Of a stretch of 64,000 bases of DNA, positions 35,744 to 44,917 are shown in pieces; position 1 is the stretch's first letter; every line of letters begins with the position of its first letter. Position numbers and translations under genes: made by a program. This stretch comes from Pseudomonas fulva (GTDB lineage Bacteria; Pseudomonadota; Gammaproteobacteria; Pseudomonadales; Pseudomonadaceae). The notes beneath the pieces are model-generated. The model searched no databases. It saw only the letters and a program-made list of their open reading frames with translations, and was not told the DNA's origin. The DNA lies in NCBI RefSeq assembly GCF_015680705.1, contig NZ_JADNYP010000017.1, positions 1-64,000 of the forward strand, in the 5' to 3' direction.

Positions 35744-36395
35744 CGATCCGTTGGCCAGTCTGGCCCAGTCCCTGACCGAGGACTTCAACCAGCGGACCAC
35801 CGAACAGGTGCAGACAGCCGTCGAGGAACGTGAGCACCTGCTGCAGAACATTCCCCAAGTCACCGAGCTGACTTACACCCACAAGGTGCGCCGCACCTTG
35901 GCGCTCTATGCGTTGTTCATGCTCGCGCTGGGCGGGTTCTGCGTGGCCGACGGCAAGAGCTGGGTGCTAGGTGTGATCTTCGTCCTGGCGGGATTGATCT
36001 TTTTCGCCAGCATCTGGCTGCACCGTCATGCCGGAAAAGAAGTGCTGATGCGCCTGACCCACACCCATGTATGGTTCCGCAACCTGGATGCCGAGATCGA
36101 TCTGCGCGATGTCACGCAGGCCAGCGTACAGGACGGTCGCCAGCTGCGGATCACCCTCACCCTGCGCGAAGGCGCCCCGCTGCCTGGCAGCCACAACCCG
36201 GCAGGCCCGCTCATGCCTCACGTCAAGATCAAGCGCTCGCGGACACCGCAGGTACGCTTTTCCATGCTGGGCATGGAACTGAACGGCAAGATCCTCGGTG
36301 AAGAGCAGATGATGCAGCTGCTCCTGGCCTATGGCCACGCAGCCCATGCCCATGCCGAACTGCAAGCGCTCAAGGCCAGCCAGGTCGACGGCTGA
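35730..36395 (+). CDS. Membrane protein coupled to the M48 peptidase
   Basis: A 221-residue protein: a soluble N-terminus (1-50), two transmembrane helices (about 54-72 and 78-98), then a soluble domain. No family is recognised. It overlaps the end of the M48 peptidase gene by 14 bp, so it is likely a partner, regulator or substrate of that protease. It contains no signal peptide or enzymatic motif that I can see. Confidence 0.65.
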   Translation: MNRPDDPLASLAQSLTEDFNQRTTEQVQTAVEEREHLLQNIPQVTELTYTHKVRRTLALYALFMLALGGFCVADGKSWVLGVIFVLAGLIFFASIWLHRHAGKEVLMRLTHTHVWFRNLDAEIDLRDVTQASVQDGRQLRITLTLREGAPLPGSHNPAGPLMPHVKIKRSRTPQVRFSMLGMELNGKILGEEQMMQLLLAYGHAAHAHAELQALKASQVDG

Positions 36396-36543
36396 GTGAC
36401 GCCCGTACCTGTGAAAAGGCGCGCAGCGGCCTAATCCCTAGGCACGGCTTGGCCGTGAGCGGCCGCCGCCGGGACACCGGACCGGCCGCCACATGCACTC
36501 GTGCTTTCAGCATCATCGGTGGATGTTTGCAAGGCCGCTGCCT

Positions 36544-37533
36544 TCAGATATCCACCATCTTTTGCCACACCTTCGGCTTGAAGAACAGCGTCTCGCCTCG
36601 CGCCAGCCCGCTCAGGCTGTCATGGTCCTTGACCACTTCGGCCTCGATCAGCTCGTTCTGCCCTGCGACCTTGAGGGTCACCCGCGTGGTGGCGCCCAGC
36701 GGGCGGATGTCGCGGACTTGCGCCGAATGATGCCCCTCGATCTCGTGGCGGGACAACGACACTTCGTGCGGGCGGAACAGCACGTGCTGATCCTCGCTCA
36801 GGCTCAGCCGGTTGGAGTCGCCCAGGAAGTGGTAGACGAAATCGTTGGCCGGCCGGTCGTAGACTTCGCCTGGCGAGCCGATCTGCTCGATCACGCCCTT
36901 GTTCATCACCACGATCCGGTCGGCCACTTCCATGGCTTCTTCCTGGTCGTGGGTGACGAAGACCGAGGTCAGGTTGATGTCTTCGTGCAGGCGCGCCAGC
37001 CAGCGACGCAGTTCCTTGCGTACCTTGGCATCGAGGGCACCGAAGGGTTCGTCGAGCAGCAACACCTTGGGCTCGACCGCCAAGGCCCGGGCCAAGGCAA
37101 TGCGCTGGCGCTGGCCGCCGGACAGCTGTTCGGGATAACGGTCGGCAAGCCAGTCGAGCTGGACCATGTCGAGCAGTTCATGGACCTTTTCGGCGATGCG
37201 GGCCTCGCTGGGCCGTTCGCCCTTGGGCTTCATGCGCAGGCCGAAGGCGACGTTGTCGAACACGCTCATGTGACGAAACAGAGCGTAATGCTGGAATACG
37301 AAACCGACGTTGCGATCGCGCACGTCATGACGCGACACGTCCTCGCCGTGGAACACGATGTTGCCCTGGTCGGGTGTCTCCAGGCCGGCGATGATGCGCA
37401 GCAGGGTGGTCTTGCCGCAACCCGACGGGCCTAGCAAGGCCACCAGCTCGCCGCTGTTGATGTCCAGGTTGATGTTGTCCAGGGCCTGGAAGGTGTTGAA
37501 GCGCTTGCTGACGTTACGAACTTCGATCGACAT
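36544..37533 (-). CDS. cysA: Sulfate/thiosulfate ABC transporter ATP-binding protein
   Basis: ATPase of the CysAWT-Sbp sulfate importer, 329 residues. Walker A GPSGCGKTT, signature LSGGQRQR, Walker B VLLLDEPFGALD, H-loop VTHDQEEA, plus a C-terminal TOBE-like regulatory part. It begins MSIEVRNVSKRFNTF, typical CysA. Last gene of the oscA-sbp-cysT-cysW-cysA unit, 3 bp after cysW. Confidence 0.96.
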   Translation of the reverse strand: MSIEVRNVSKRFNTFQALDNINLDINSGELVALLGPSGCGKTTLLRIIAGLETPDQGNIVFHGEDVSRHDVRDRNVGFVFQHYALFRHMSVFDNVAFGLRMKPKGERPSEARIAEKVHELLDMVQLDWLADRYPEQLSGGQRQRIALARALAVEPKVLLLDEPFGALDAKVRKELRRWLARLHEDINLTSVFVTHDQEEAMEVADRIVVMNKGVIEQIGSPGEVYDRPANDFVYHFLGDSNRLSLSEDQHVLFRPHEVSLSRHEIEGHHSAQVRDIRPLGATTRVTLKVAGQNELIEAEVVKDHDSLSGLARGETLFFKPKVWQKMVDI

Positions 37534-37536
37534 GAT

Positions 37537-38409
37537 TCATTCCTCCGCCGCGTCGTGGCGCAGACGGTTGATTCGGGATTCGCTCCACTGCTTGAGCAGC
37601 AGGATGAACAGCGCCAGGATCAGCAGCAGGCTGGCCACGCTGAAGGCCGCGACATGGTTGTACTCGTTGTAGAGGATCTCGACATGCAGCGGCAAGGTGT
37701 TGGTGACTCCGCGGATATGTCCGGAGACCACCGACACGGCACCGAACTCGCCCATCGCCCGCGCGGTGCACAGCACCACGCCATAGATCAGGCCCCACTT
37801 GATGTTGGGCAGGGTCACATGCCAGAACATCTGCCAGCCGTTGGCGCCCAGCAAGCGTGCGGCCTCTTCTTCCTGGGTGCCTTGCTCCTGCATCAGCGGG
37901 ATCAGTTCGCGGGCCACGAACGGCACGGTGACGAAGATGGTCGCCAGGACGATGCCCGGCAGGGCGAAGACGATCTGGATGTCGTGGTCGATCAGCCAAG
38001 GGCCGAGCAGGCCCTGGGCGCCGAACATCAAGACGTAGACCAGGCCGGCGATCACCGGCGAGACCGAGAACGGCAGGTCGATCAAGGTGACCAGGATACT
38101 CTTGCCGGCGAAGTCGTACTTGCTCACGCACCAGGCCGCGCAGACGCCGAACACCAGGTTCAGCGGCACCGATATGGCCACGGCGAGCAGGGTGAGGCGC
38201 AGCGCTGCCAGGGCATCAGGCTCGAAGATCGCCTCGAAGAAGGTCGCAAGACCGCTCTTCAAGGCCTGCGACACCACGATGGCCAGTGGCAACAGCAGGA
38301 ACAGCACGAACACCAGCCAGGCGAGCGAGACCAGCACGCGTCGCGAAGCAGTGCTGCCACGGCGCGCGGCGTTGGCCGCGGCGGCCGCGCCAAGGGATGA
38401 CGTAGACAT
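37537..38409 (-). CDS. cysW: Sulfate ABC transporter permease CysW
   Basis: A 290-residue inner-membrane permease with six helices. ATG 38409 follows AAGGAGG; the long upstream frame belongs to a shadow of cysT. The permease EAA-like loop reads EEEAARLLGANGWQMFWHVTLP. Pairs with CysT to form the sulfate/thiosulfate channel. Confidence 0.95.
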   Translation of the reverse strand: MSTSSLGAAAAANAARRGSTASRRVLVSLAWLVFVLFLLLPLAIVVSQALKSGLATFFEAIFEPDALAALRLTLLAVAISVPLNLVFGVCAAWCVSKYDFAGKSILVTLIDLPFSVSPVIAGLVYVLMFGAQGLLGPWLIDHDIQIVFALPGIVLATIFVTVPFVARELIPLMQEQGTQEEEAARLLGANGWQMFWHVTLPNIKWGLIYGVVLCTARAMGEFGAVSVVSGHIRGVTNTLPLHVEILYNEYNHVAAFSVASLLLILALFILLLKQWSESRINRLRHDAAEE

Positions 38410-38423
38410 GCTCGGGGCCTCCT

Positions 38424-39242
38424 TCAAGGGGTTTCGATACGGCGCTGCAGCAGGTTGATCAGCAGCAGCAGGATGAAGGACACGACCAGCATGAGCACGC
38501 CGATGGCAGTGGCGCCGGTGTAGTCGTACTGGTCGAGCTTGACCATGATCAGCAAAGGCAGGATCTCGGTTTTCATCGGCATGTTGCCAGCGATGAAGAT
38601 CACCGAGCCGTATTCGCCGACGCCTCGGGCGAAGGCCAGGGCGAAGCCGGTCAGCCAGGCGGGCAGCAAGGCTGGTGCCAGTACATGGCGAAATACCTGC
38701 CAGGGTTTCGCCCCAAGGCAGGCCGCCGCCTCCTCGACCTCGCGCGGGATGTCGGCCAGCACCGGCTGCACGGTGCGCACCACGAACGGCAAGGTGACGA
38801 AGGTCAGCGCCAGGGTGATGCCCAGCGGGGTGTAGGCGATCTTCAAGCCCAGCTCGGTGGCGAACTGGCCGACCCAGCCCGCTGGCGCGTACAGGGCAGT
38901 CAGGGCAATGCCGGCCACGGCGGTGGGCAGGGCGAACGGCAGATCGATCATCGCGTCGATGACCTTGCGCCCTGGGAAGCCGTAGCGCACCAGCACCCAG
39001 GCCAGCAGGGTGCCGATGACTCCGTTGATGAGCGCGGCGCACAAGGCAGTGCCGAAACTCAGCTTGAGCGCGGCGAGTACCCGCGGCGCGCTGACGATGG
39101 CCCAGAACTGGTCCCAGGTGAGCTGCGCGGCATGCACGAACATGGCGCCCAGCGGGATGAGAACGATCAGGCTGAGGTACACCAAGGTGTAGCCCAGCGT
39201 CAGCCCGAAGCCGGGTATGACGGGGGAAATGCGTCGTGACAT
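38424..39242 (-). CDS. cysT: Sulfate ABC transporter permease CysT
   Basis: A 272-residue inner-membrane permease. ATG 39242 (MSRRISPVIPGFGLTLGYT) is chosen over the upstream start because it gives the usual CysT N-terminus. The EAA loop is REVEEAACLGAKPWQVFRHV, and DLPFALPTAVAGIALT is a CysT hallmark. It is 14 bp upstream of cysW and follows sbp after an 86-bp gap with a palindrome. Confidence 0.95.
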   Translation of the reverse strand: MSRRISPVIPGFGLTLGYTLVYLSLIVLIPLGAMFVHAAQLTWDQFWAIVSAPRVLAALKLSFGTALCAALINGVIGTLLAWVLVRYGFPGRKVIDAMIDLPFALPTAVAGIALTALYAPAGWVGQFATELGLKIAYTPLGITLALTFVTLPFVVRTVQPVLADIPREVEEAAACLGAKPWQVFRHVLAPALLPAWLTGFALAFARGVGEYGSVIFIAGNMPMKTEILPLLIMVKLDQYDYTGATAIGVLMLVVSFILLLLINLLQRRIETP

Positions 39243-39268
39243 AAAAGTCCCTGGTTGAACGCACGAAA

Positions 39269-39286
39269 CCCGGGACATGTCCCGGG
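39269..39286 (-). promoter_or_regulatory. 18-bp perfect palindrome between sbp and cysT
   Basis: CCCGGGACATGTCCCGGG is fully self-complementary and lies in the 86-bp gap downstream of sbp and upstream of cysT. As RNA it would fold into a GC stem of 7-8 bp. It may be a partial terminator or 3'-stabiliser that lets the abundant binding protein exceed the permeases, as in other binding-protein operons; there is no T-run. Confidence 0.55.
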
Positions 39287-39328
39287 CCGGTGCAGGCTAC
39301 TGGAGGGTGTCGCTGCCGTCAGGCACGC

Positions 39329-40336
39329 TCATTGTGCCTGATAGATCTGATCGAACACGCCGCCGTCGTTGAAGAACTTCGGTTGCGCAGTCTTCCAGCC
39401 GCCGAAGTCCTTGTCGATGGTGACCAGCTCCAGCTTGGGAAACCGCTTGCCGAACTCTGCCGCGACCTTCTCGTCACGCGGACGGTAGAAGTTTTCCGCG
39501 GCGATCCTCTGCCCGGCAGGGCTGTACAGGTGCTTGAGGTACTCGTTGGCGATCTCGGTATTGCCCTTCTTCTCGGCATTCCTGTCGACCACCGCCACCG
39601 GCGGCTCGGCAAGGATCGACAGCGAAGGCACGACGATCTCGAACTTGTCGGCGCCGCCGTCTTCCTTGAGCGCCAGAAAAGCCTCGTTCTCCCAGGCCAG
39701 CAGGACATCGCCCTGACCGTTGTTGACGAAAGTGATGGTCGAGCCCCGGGCGCCGGTGTCGAGTATCGGGACATGCTTGAACAGCGCCTGGACATATTCC
39801 TTGGCCTTTTCCTCGCTACCGCCACTCTTGAGGCCATAGGCCCAGGCGGCCAGGAAGTTCCAGCGAGCACCGCCGGAGGTCTTGGGATTTGGAGTGATGA
39901 CCGAGACGTCCGGCTTGATCAGGTCGCCCCAGTCCTTGATGCCTTTGGGGTTGCCCTTGCGCACCAGGAAGACGATGGTCGAGGTATAGGGCGTGCTGGC
40001 CTGCGGCAGACGTTTCTGCCAGTCGGCTGGCAGGGTCTTGCCGAGCTTGGCGATCTCGTCGATGTCCCCTGCCAGGGCCAGGGTCACCACGTCGGCGCGC
40101 AGGCCATCGATGACCGCGCGACCCTGCTTGCCGGAGCCACCGTGGGACTGTTGGATCTTGACCTTGTCATCCGGGTGGCTCGCCTGCCAGTGCCTGATGA
40201 ACTCGGCGTTGTACTGCTGGTACAGCTCCCGAGTCGGGTCGTAGGAAACGTTCAGCAGTTCATGATCCCTGGCGAACGCGGAACCGGCGAGAACGGCACT
40301 GACCAGGGCGGCGAGCGCATAACGGCGGATGGACAT
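39329..40336 (-). CDS. sbp: Periplasmic sulfate-binding protein
   Basis: A 335-residue binding protein; ATG 40336 begins a signal peptide (MSIRRYALAALVSAVLAGSAFA, about 22 residues). Family motifs: LLNVSYDPTRELYQQYNAEF, QQSHGGSGKQGRAVIDGL, ALAGDIDEIA, NPKTSGGARWNFLAAWAYG. It delivers sulfate or thiosulfate to CysTWA. Preceded by oscA and an AT-rich promoter. Confidence 0.96.
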   Translation of the reverse strand: MSIRRYALAALVSAVLAGSAFARDHELLNVSYDPTRELYQQYNAEFIRHWQASHPDDKVKIQQSHGGSGKQGRAVIDGLRADVVTLALAGDIDEIAKLGKTLPADWQKRLPQASTPYTSTIVFLVRKGNPKGIKDWGDLIKPDVSVITPNPKTSGGARWNFLAAWAYGLKSGGSEEKAKEYVQALFKHVPILDTGARGSTITFVNNGQGDVLLAWENEAFLALKEDGGADKFEIVVPSLSILAEPPVAVVDRNAEKKGNTEIANEYLKHLYSPAGQRIAAENFYRPRDEKVAAEFGKRFPKLELVTIDKDFGGWKTAQPKFFNDGGVFDQIYQAQ

Positions 40337-40382
40337 GGTGAAGCTCCCGATTGGCATTTTTCTAATTGGACGTGGTGCGTTT

Positions 40383-40565
40383 TCAGCCAGACTTGGTTCC
40401 CGGCTGTTGCAGGCGGAACTTCTCCTTGCGCTCGATCTGGACCACCTGGGCGTTATGCACGGTGATCTCCACCGCGCCGAACCGCAGATCGCGCAAGGCG
40501 CTCTGGATTTCCCGCAGGATGGCGGCCTCGTCCTGGCCATCGACGCTACGCAGTGATGCACTCAT
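40383..40565 (-). CDS. oscA: Sulfur-starvation response protein OscA (DUF2292)
   Basis: A 60-residue protein of the YezD/DUF2292 family: ILREIQSALRDLRFGAVEITVHNAQVVQIERKEKFR. In pseudomonads the small protein OscA is encoded directly upstream of the sulfate-binding protein gene and is induced under sulfur starvation and chromate stress. Here it is 46 bp upstream of sbp, in the same position. Its biochemical role is not known. Confidence 0.9.
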   Translation of the reverse strand: MSASLRSVDGQDEAAILREIQSALRDLRFGAVEITVHNAQVVQIERKEKFRLQQPGTKSG

Positions 40566-40651
40566 GCTCGTTCTCCCTGGAGTTGAAAGCGCCGGGCAAA
40601 GGATGGAAGGATCACGCCTGGCTTGCGGCCAATGGTAGCCAGGCTCACTTA

Positions 40652-40674
40652 TTCTTAAAAATAATATTTAAGAA
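40652..40674. promoter_or_regulatory. AT-rich inverted repeat in the oscA-sbp promoter region
   Basis: TTCTTAAA-7 bp-TTTAAGAA, perfect 8-bp arms, 87 bp upstream of oscA in a 60-bp AT-rich stretch. Position and composition suit a CysB (or other sulfur regulator) site overlapping the promoter; the regulator is inferred, not shown. Confidence 0.5.
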
Positions 40675-40805
40675 TTTTTATATAACAAAGCGAGAGGAAA
40701 GCTGCTAGCTGCAAGTGGTTCGCGGTGATACGTTTGGCAAGCACGCCGGCGAAATCACCACGATCGGCTCGTGGCTTGGAGCTTGTGGCGTGCGCCCTGC
40801 CAACC

Positions 40806-43800
40806 TTATGTTTCGCGAATCTTGTACCAGGCCACGTACAGCGCCGGCAGGAACAGCAGCGTCAGCAGGGTGGCGCTGATGATGCCGCCGATCATGGCGT
40901 AGGCCATCGGTCCCCAGAACACTTCACGGGCAATCGGGATCATGCCCAGGCTCGCCGCGGCGGCGGTCAGCAGGATCGGCCGGCGGCGATGGTTGGTCGC
41001 TTCCAGGACGGCCTGCCAGGGCGAATAGCCTTCGCCTTCGAAGGCATCGATCTGGGTCACGAGAATCACCGAGTTGCGGATGATGATGCCGATCAGCGCC
41101 AGCACCCCGAGGATCGCCACGAAGCCCATGGGCGTGCCGGTGGGCACCAGGGCCAGGACCACGCCGATCAGGCCCAGCGGTGCCACGCTGACCACCAGGA
41201 ACAGCTTCTGCACACTGTGCAGCTGGATCATCAGGAAGGTCGCCATCAGGAACAGCATCAACGGAATGACCTTGGCGATCGGCCCCTGGGCCTTGCCGCT
41301 CTCCTCCACCGTGCCACCGGTGGCCACGTGGTAGCCGGCCGGCAGCTTGCTGGCGAATTCGTCGATCTTCGGCTTGAGCTGGGCCACCAGGTCGGTGGGC
41401 TGGATCTCGCCATTGACCGAGGCCTTGATGGTGATCGTGGGCTTGCGGTCACGCCGCCAGACCAGGGGCTGCTCCATTTCGTAGCGCACGGTCGCGAACG
41501 CCAGCAATGGAATCGAGACGCCACTAGGGTTGACGATCTGCAGGTTCTGCAAGGTCTCCGGCGAGCCACGTTCGCTGTCTTGGGCACGCGCGACCACATC
41601 GATCAGGTAGATGTCGTCGTTGACCTGGGTCACCGGGGCGCCGGTGACGATGCTGTTCATCACGTTGGCCACGTCCTCGGAGGACAACCCCAGCTGACGT
41701 GCCTTGTCCTGGGCGATATCGATGCGCAGCACCTTCCCCGGCTCGTTCCAGTCATAGATCATCTCGCCGATGTTCGGGTCGCCATCGAGCAAGGTGGCCA
41801 GCTCGATCGCATGCTTGCGCACCTGGTCGATGCTCTCGCCGCTGAGGCGATACTGGATCGGCCGGCCGACCGGCGGGCCCATTTCTAGCGACTGGACGTT
41901 GCTGCCGATGCCGACGAAATCCTTGCGCAAGCGCTCCTTGAGCCTGGCGATGAGCGCGTTGCGTTCCTCCAGCCCGGTGCTGACGATCACCAGCTGCGCG
42001 TAGTAAGGGTTCTGCAGCTGCTGGTCGAGCGGCAGGTAGAAGCGTACCGCGCCCTGGCCTATGTAGGTGCTCCAGTGGGCGATCTGCTCGTCATCCTTCA
42101 AGGTCGCCTCGAAGCGATCCACCACACGCCGGGTCTCCTGGATCGAGGCATTCTGCGGCTGGTTCAGGTCGACTAGAATCTCCGGGCGGTCCGAGGAAGG
42201 GAAGAACTGGTTCTGCACCAAGCGCATGCTCAACAGGGCCAGCACGAACAGCAGCACCGTCCCGATGATGGTCAGCCAGCGATGCCGCATGCACCATACC
42301 AGGCTGTGCTCGAAGGCCCGGCCTATGCGTCCAGGCTTCTCGTCGTGCTTCTTCAGGTTGCTGCTCAGGATATGCACGCCCAGCACCGGCGCGAAGAATA
42401 CCGCGACGACCCAGGAGACCAGCAACGCCACGGCGATCACCGCGAACAGGGTAAAGGTGTACTCGCCAGCGGAACTGGCGTTGAGACCGATCGGCACGAA
42501 GCCGGCCACCGTCACCAAGGTCCCGGTCAACATCGGGAAGGCGGTCGAGGTATAGGCGTAGGTGGCGGCCTGCTCCTTGCTTTCGCCTTTCTCCAGGCGC
42601 GTGACCATCATTTCCACGGTGATCATCGCGTCGTCGACCAGCAGGCCGAGCGCGATGATCAACGCGCCCAGAGAGATGCGCTGCATGGTGATGCCGCTGT
42701 ACTCCATGAACACGAACACCATCGCCAATACCAGCGGTATCGAACAGGCGACCACCAGGCCTGCCCGGATGCCGAGACTGACGAAGCTGACCACCAGCAC
42801 GATGACCACGGCCTCGAACAGTGCGCTGGTGAAGCCGCCGACCGCTTCCTTGACCACCAGGGACTGGTCGGACACGGTATGCACACCCACCCCGACCGGC
42901 AGCCTGGCTTCGATCTGCTGCATCTTTTCCTTGAGCGCGGTACCGAACTCCTGAATGTTGCCGCCTTTCTTCATGCCAATGGCCAGGCCCAGGGCGGTCT
43001 GGCCGTTGTAGCGGAACATCGGTGCCGGCGGGTCCTGGTAGCCACGCTCGATGTCGGCGATGTCGGCCAGCCGGAAGAAGCGGTCGTCGAGGCGAAGATT
43101 GACCGCTTCGAGGTCCTTTTCCGAGGCGAACTGTCCGGTGGTACGCACCGAGATACGCTCCGGGCCGGCTTCGATCACCCCGGCCGGCGTGACGGCGTTC
43201 TGTGCTTGCAGCGCCTGCATCACCTGGCGCTGGTCGAGGCCCAGCGCCGCCAGCTTGCGCGTCGAGAAGTTCAGGTAGAGCACTTCATCCTGGATACCGA
43301 CCAGTTCGATCTTGCCCAGGTTCTCCACCTGGCGCACCTCGGCGCGGACTTGCTCGACATAGTCACGCAACTGGCGCAGCGACAAGCCATCGGCGGTGAA
43401 GGCATAGATCGAGCCGAACACATCGCCGAACTCGTCGTTGAAGCCTGGCCCCTGGATCCCTTGCGGAAACTCGCCACGGATATCCTGGATCTTCTTGCGT
43501 ACCTGGTACCAGATCTGCGGAATGTCCTCGGCCTGGGTGGTATCGCGCAGGTAGACGAACACGGTGGACTCGCCAGGCCGGGTGTAGCTTTTCACATAGT
43601 CGAGCGAGTCCAGCTCCTCGAGCTTCTTCTCGATGCGGTCGGTGACCTGCAGCAGCGTCTCGTCCTGGGTCGCGCCGGGCCAGTTGGTCTGGATCACCAT
43701 GGTCTTGATGGTGAAGGATGGATCTTCCTCGCGTCCCAGGTTGAGATAGGAAAACACCCCCATCAGCAGGCCAACGAACATCAGGTACCAGACGAAGGAC

Positions 43801-43844
43801 TGGTGCTTCAGCGCCCATTCCGAGAGGTTGAAGCTGCCTTTCAT
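40806..43844 (-). CDS. RND efflux pump inner-membrane transporter, TriC-like
   Basis: A 1012-residue HAE1-type RND proton/drug antiporter with two periplasmic halves and 12 transmembrane helices. Starts MKGSFNLSEWALKHQSFVWYL; the proton-relay aspartates appear in helix 4 (GLLVDDAMITVEMMV). It is encoded directly after two membrane-fusion proteins, overlapping the second by 4 bp, an arrangement seen in the triclosan pump TriABC of P. aeruginosa, to which its sequence also looks closest from memory. No outer-membrane channel gene is present, so it likely borrows one such as an OprM/TtgC-like protein. The substrate is not predictable. Confidence 0.88.
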   Translation of the reverse strand: MKGSFNLSEWALKHQSFVWYLMFVGLLMGVFSYLNLGREEDPSFTIKTMVIQTNWPGATQDETLLQVTDRIEKKLEELDSLDYVKSYTRPGESTVFVYLRDTTQAEDIPQIWYQVRKKIQDIRGEFPQGIQGPGFNDEFGDVFGSIYAFTADGLSLRQLRDYVEQVRAEVRQVENLGKIELVGIQDEVLYLNFSTRKLAALGLDQRQVMQALQAQNAVTPAGVIEAGPERISVRTTGQFASEKDLEAVNLRLDDRFFRLADIADIERGYQDPPAPMFRYNGQTALGLAIGMKKGGNIQEFGTALKEKMQQIEARLPVGVGVHTVSDQSLVVKEAVGGFTSALFEAVVIVLVVSFVSLGIRAGLVVACSIPLVLAMVFVFMEYSGITMQRISLGALIIALGLLVDDAMITVEMMVTRLEKGESKEQAATYAYTSTAFPMLTGTLVTVAGFVPIGLNASSAGEYTFTLFAVIAVALLVSWVVAVFFAPVLGVHILSSNLKKHDEKPGRIGRAFEHSLVWCMRHRWLTIIGTVLLFVLALLSMRLVQNQFFPSSDRPEILVDLNQPQNASIQETRRVVDRFEATLKDDEQIAHWSTYIGQGAVRFYLPLDQQLQNPYYAQLVIVSTGLEERNALIARLKERLRKDFVGIGSNVQSLEMGPPVGRPIQYRLSGESIDQVRKHAIELATLLDGDPNIGEMIYDWNEPGKVLRIDIAQDKARQLGLSSEDVANVMNSIVTGAPVTQVNDDIYLIDVVARAQDSERGSPETLQNLQIVNPSGVSIPLLAFATVRYEMEQPLVWRRDRKPTITIKASVNGEIQPTDLVAQLKPKIDEFASKLPAGYHVATGGTVEESGKAQGPIAKVIPLMLFLMATFLMIQLHSVQKLFLVVSVAPLGLIGVVLALVPTGTPMGFVAILGVLALIGIIIRNSVILVTQIDAFEGEGYSPWQAVLEATNHRRRPILLTAAAASLGMIPIAREVFWGPMAYAMIGGIISATLLTLLFLPALYVAWYKIRET

Positions 43845-44917
43845 CGAGTGGATTCCTCGTCGACGATGACCTTTTGTCCTTGCTCCAGGCTGTTGACGCC
43901 TGCCGTCACCACACGCTCGCCAGGCTGCACGCCAGCGGCGACGACGATGACGTCGGCGCGCCGCTCGATGAGGCTGACCTCGCGCAGGCCCACGGTATGC
44001 TGCTGCGGATCGACGATCCAGACCTGGGTCTTGCCATCGCGCTCGAGCAGGGCGGTGGCGGGCAGCTGGGTACGCGGCGAGACGGCCGAAGTCAGCCGGA
44101 CACTGATTGCCGTGCCCAGGTGGAAGGCCTGCGGCGTCTCGGCCAGCGTCAGGCGTGCACGGCGCGTGCGGGTCGTGGCATCGGCCTGCGGTTCGAGTTC
44201 GCGCAAGGTGGCGGTGGTCGCGATAGCCGGTTCGAGCTGCGACGCCACGGTGAAGACCAGGTCGGGCGCCAGTTGCTCGGCAAGCGAGGCAGGCAGGTCG
44301 ATGACCGCCTCCATGATATCGGGGCGCGCCAGGGTCACCACGGCCTGTCCGGCGGCGACCGTCTGGCCGGCCTCGGCTTGCCAGGCGGTCACGATGGCGG
44401 CGTGGTCGCTGCGCAGCTCGCTGTAGCTCAGCTGGTCCCGGGCCTGGCTGACGGAGGAGCGTGCCTGCTCCAGGGAGGCGTTGGCGGTCTTGAAGTCGGT
44501 CTGCGCGATGTCCAGCTGCGCCTGCGCGCCCACGCCGCGATCATACAGTTCCTGCTGGCGCCGGGCATTGGCCTGGGCGTTGATCCATTGCGCCTGGACC
44601 CGCGCCAGGTCACCTTCGGCCGCGCGCAGCTGGTTCTGCTGGTCGGTCGGGTCGAGCGAAGCCAGTACCTGGCCGGCCTTGACCCGGTCACCGACATCGA
44701 CCCAGCGCCGGGCAATACGTCCAGGTACCCGGAAACCCAAGGTACTTTCGTAGCGAGCCTGGATCGTGCCGGCGAACCGGCCCAGCTGGGACTGCACCTG
44801 CGACTCGGCCGTCACGGAAAGCACCGGCCGCACCGGCCTGGTTTTTTGTTCCTCCTTCGAGCACCCCGCCAGCACCGCGCATGCCCCCAGGCCCAGCAAC
44901 CAGACCAGCCGCATCAT
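43841..44917 (-). CDS. RND membrane-fusion lipoprotein, second adaptor
   Basis: A 358-residue periplasmic adaptor. ATG 44917 overlaps the stop of the preceding adaptor (ATGA). The signal peptide ends with lipobox LAGC|SK, so it is a lipoprotein. The barrel-sandwich half-motif FRVPGRIARRWVDVGDRVKAGQVLASLDP, a helical hairpin (about residues 95-165) and the complementary strand region are visible. It works with the first adaptor and the TriC-like pump. Confidence 0.88.
   Translation of the reverse strand: MMRLVWLLGLGACAVLAGCSKEEQKTRPVRPVLSVTAESQVQSQLGRFAGTIQARYESTLGFRVPGRIARRWVDVGDRVKAGQVLASLDPTDQQNQLRAAEGDLARVQAQWINAQANARRQQELYDRGVGAQAQLDIAQTDFKTANASLEQARSSVSQARDQLSYSELRSDHAAIVTAWQAEAGQTVAAGQAVVTLARPDIMEAVIDLPASLAEQLAPDLVFTVASQLEPAIATTATLRELEPQADATTRTRRARLTLAETPQAFHLGTAISVRLTSAVSPRTQLPATALLERDGKTQVWIVDPQQHTVGLREVSLIERRADVIVVAAGVQPGERVVTAGVNSLEQGQKVIVDEESTR

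Noticed and set aside
37537..39264. Very long minus-strand frame (575 codons) across cysW and cysT
   Set aside because: Only the cysW part (37537-38409) is real protein; the upstream part is an out-of-frame reading of cysT, which has its own well-supported frame.
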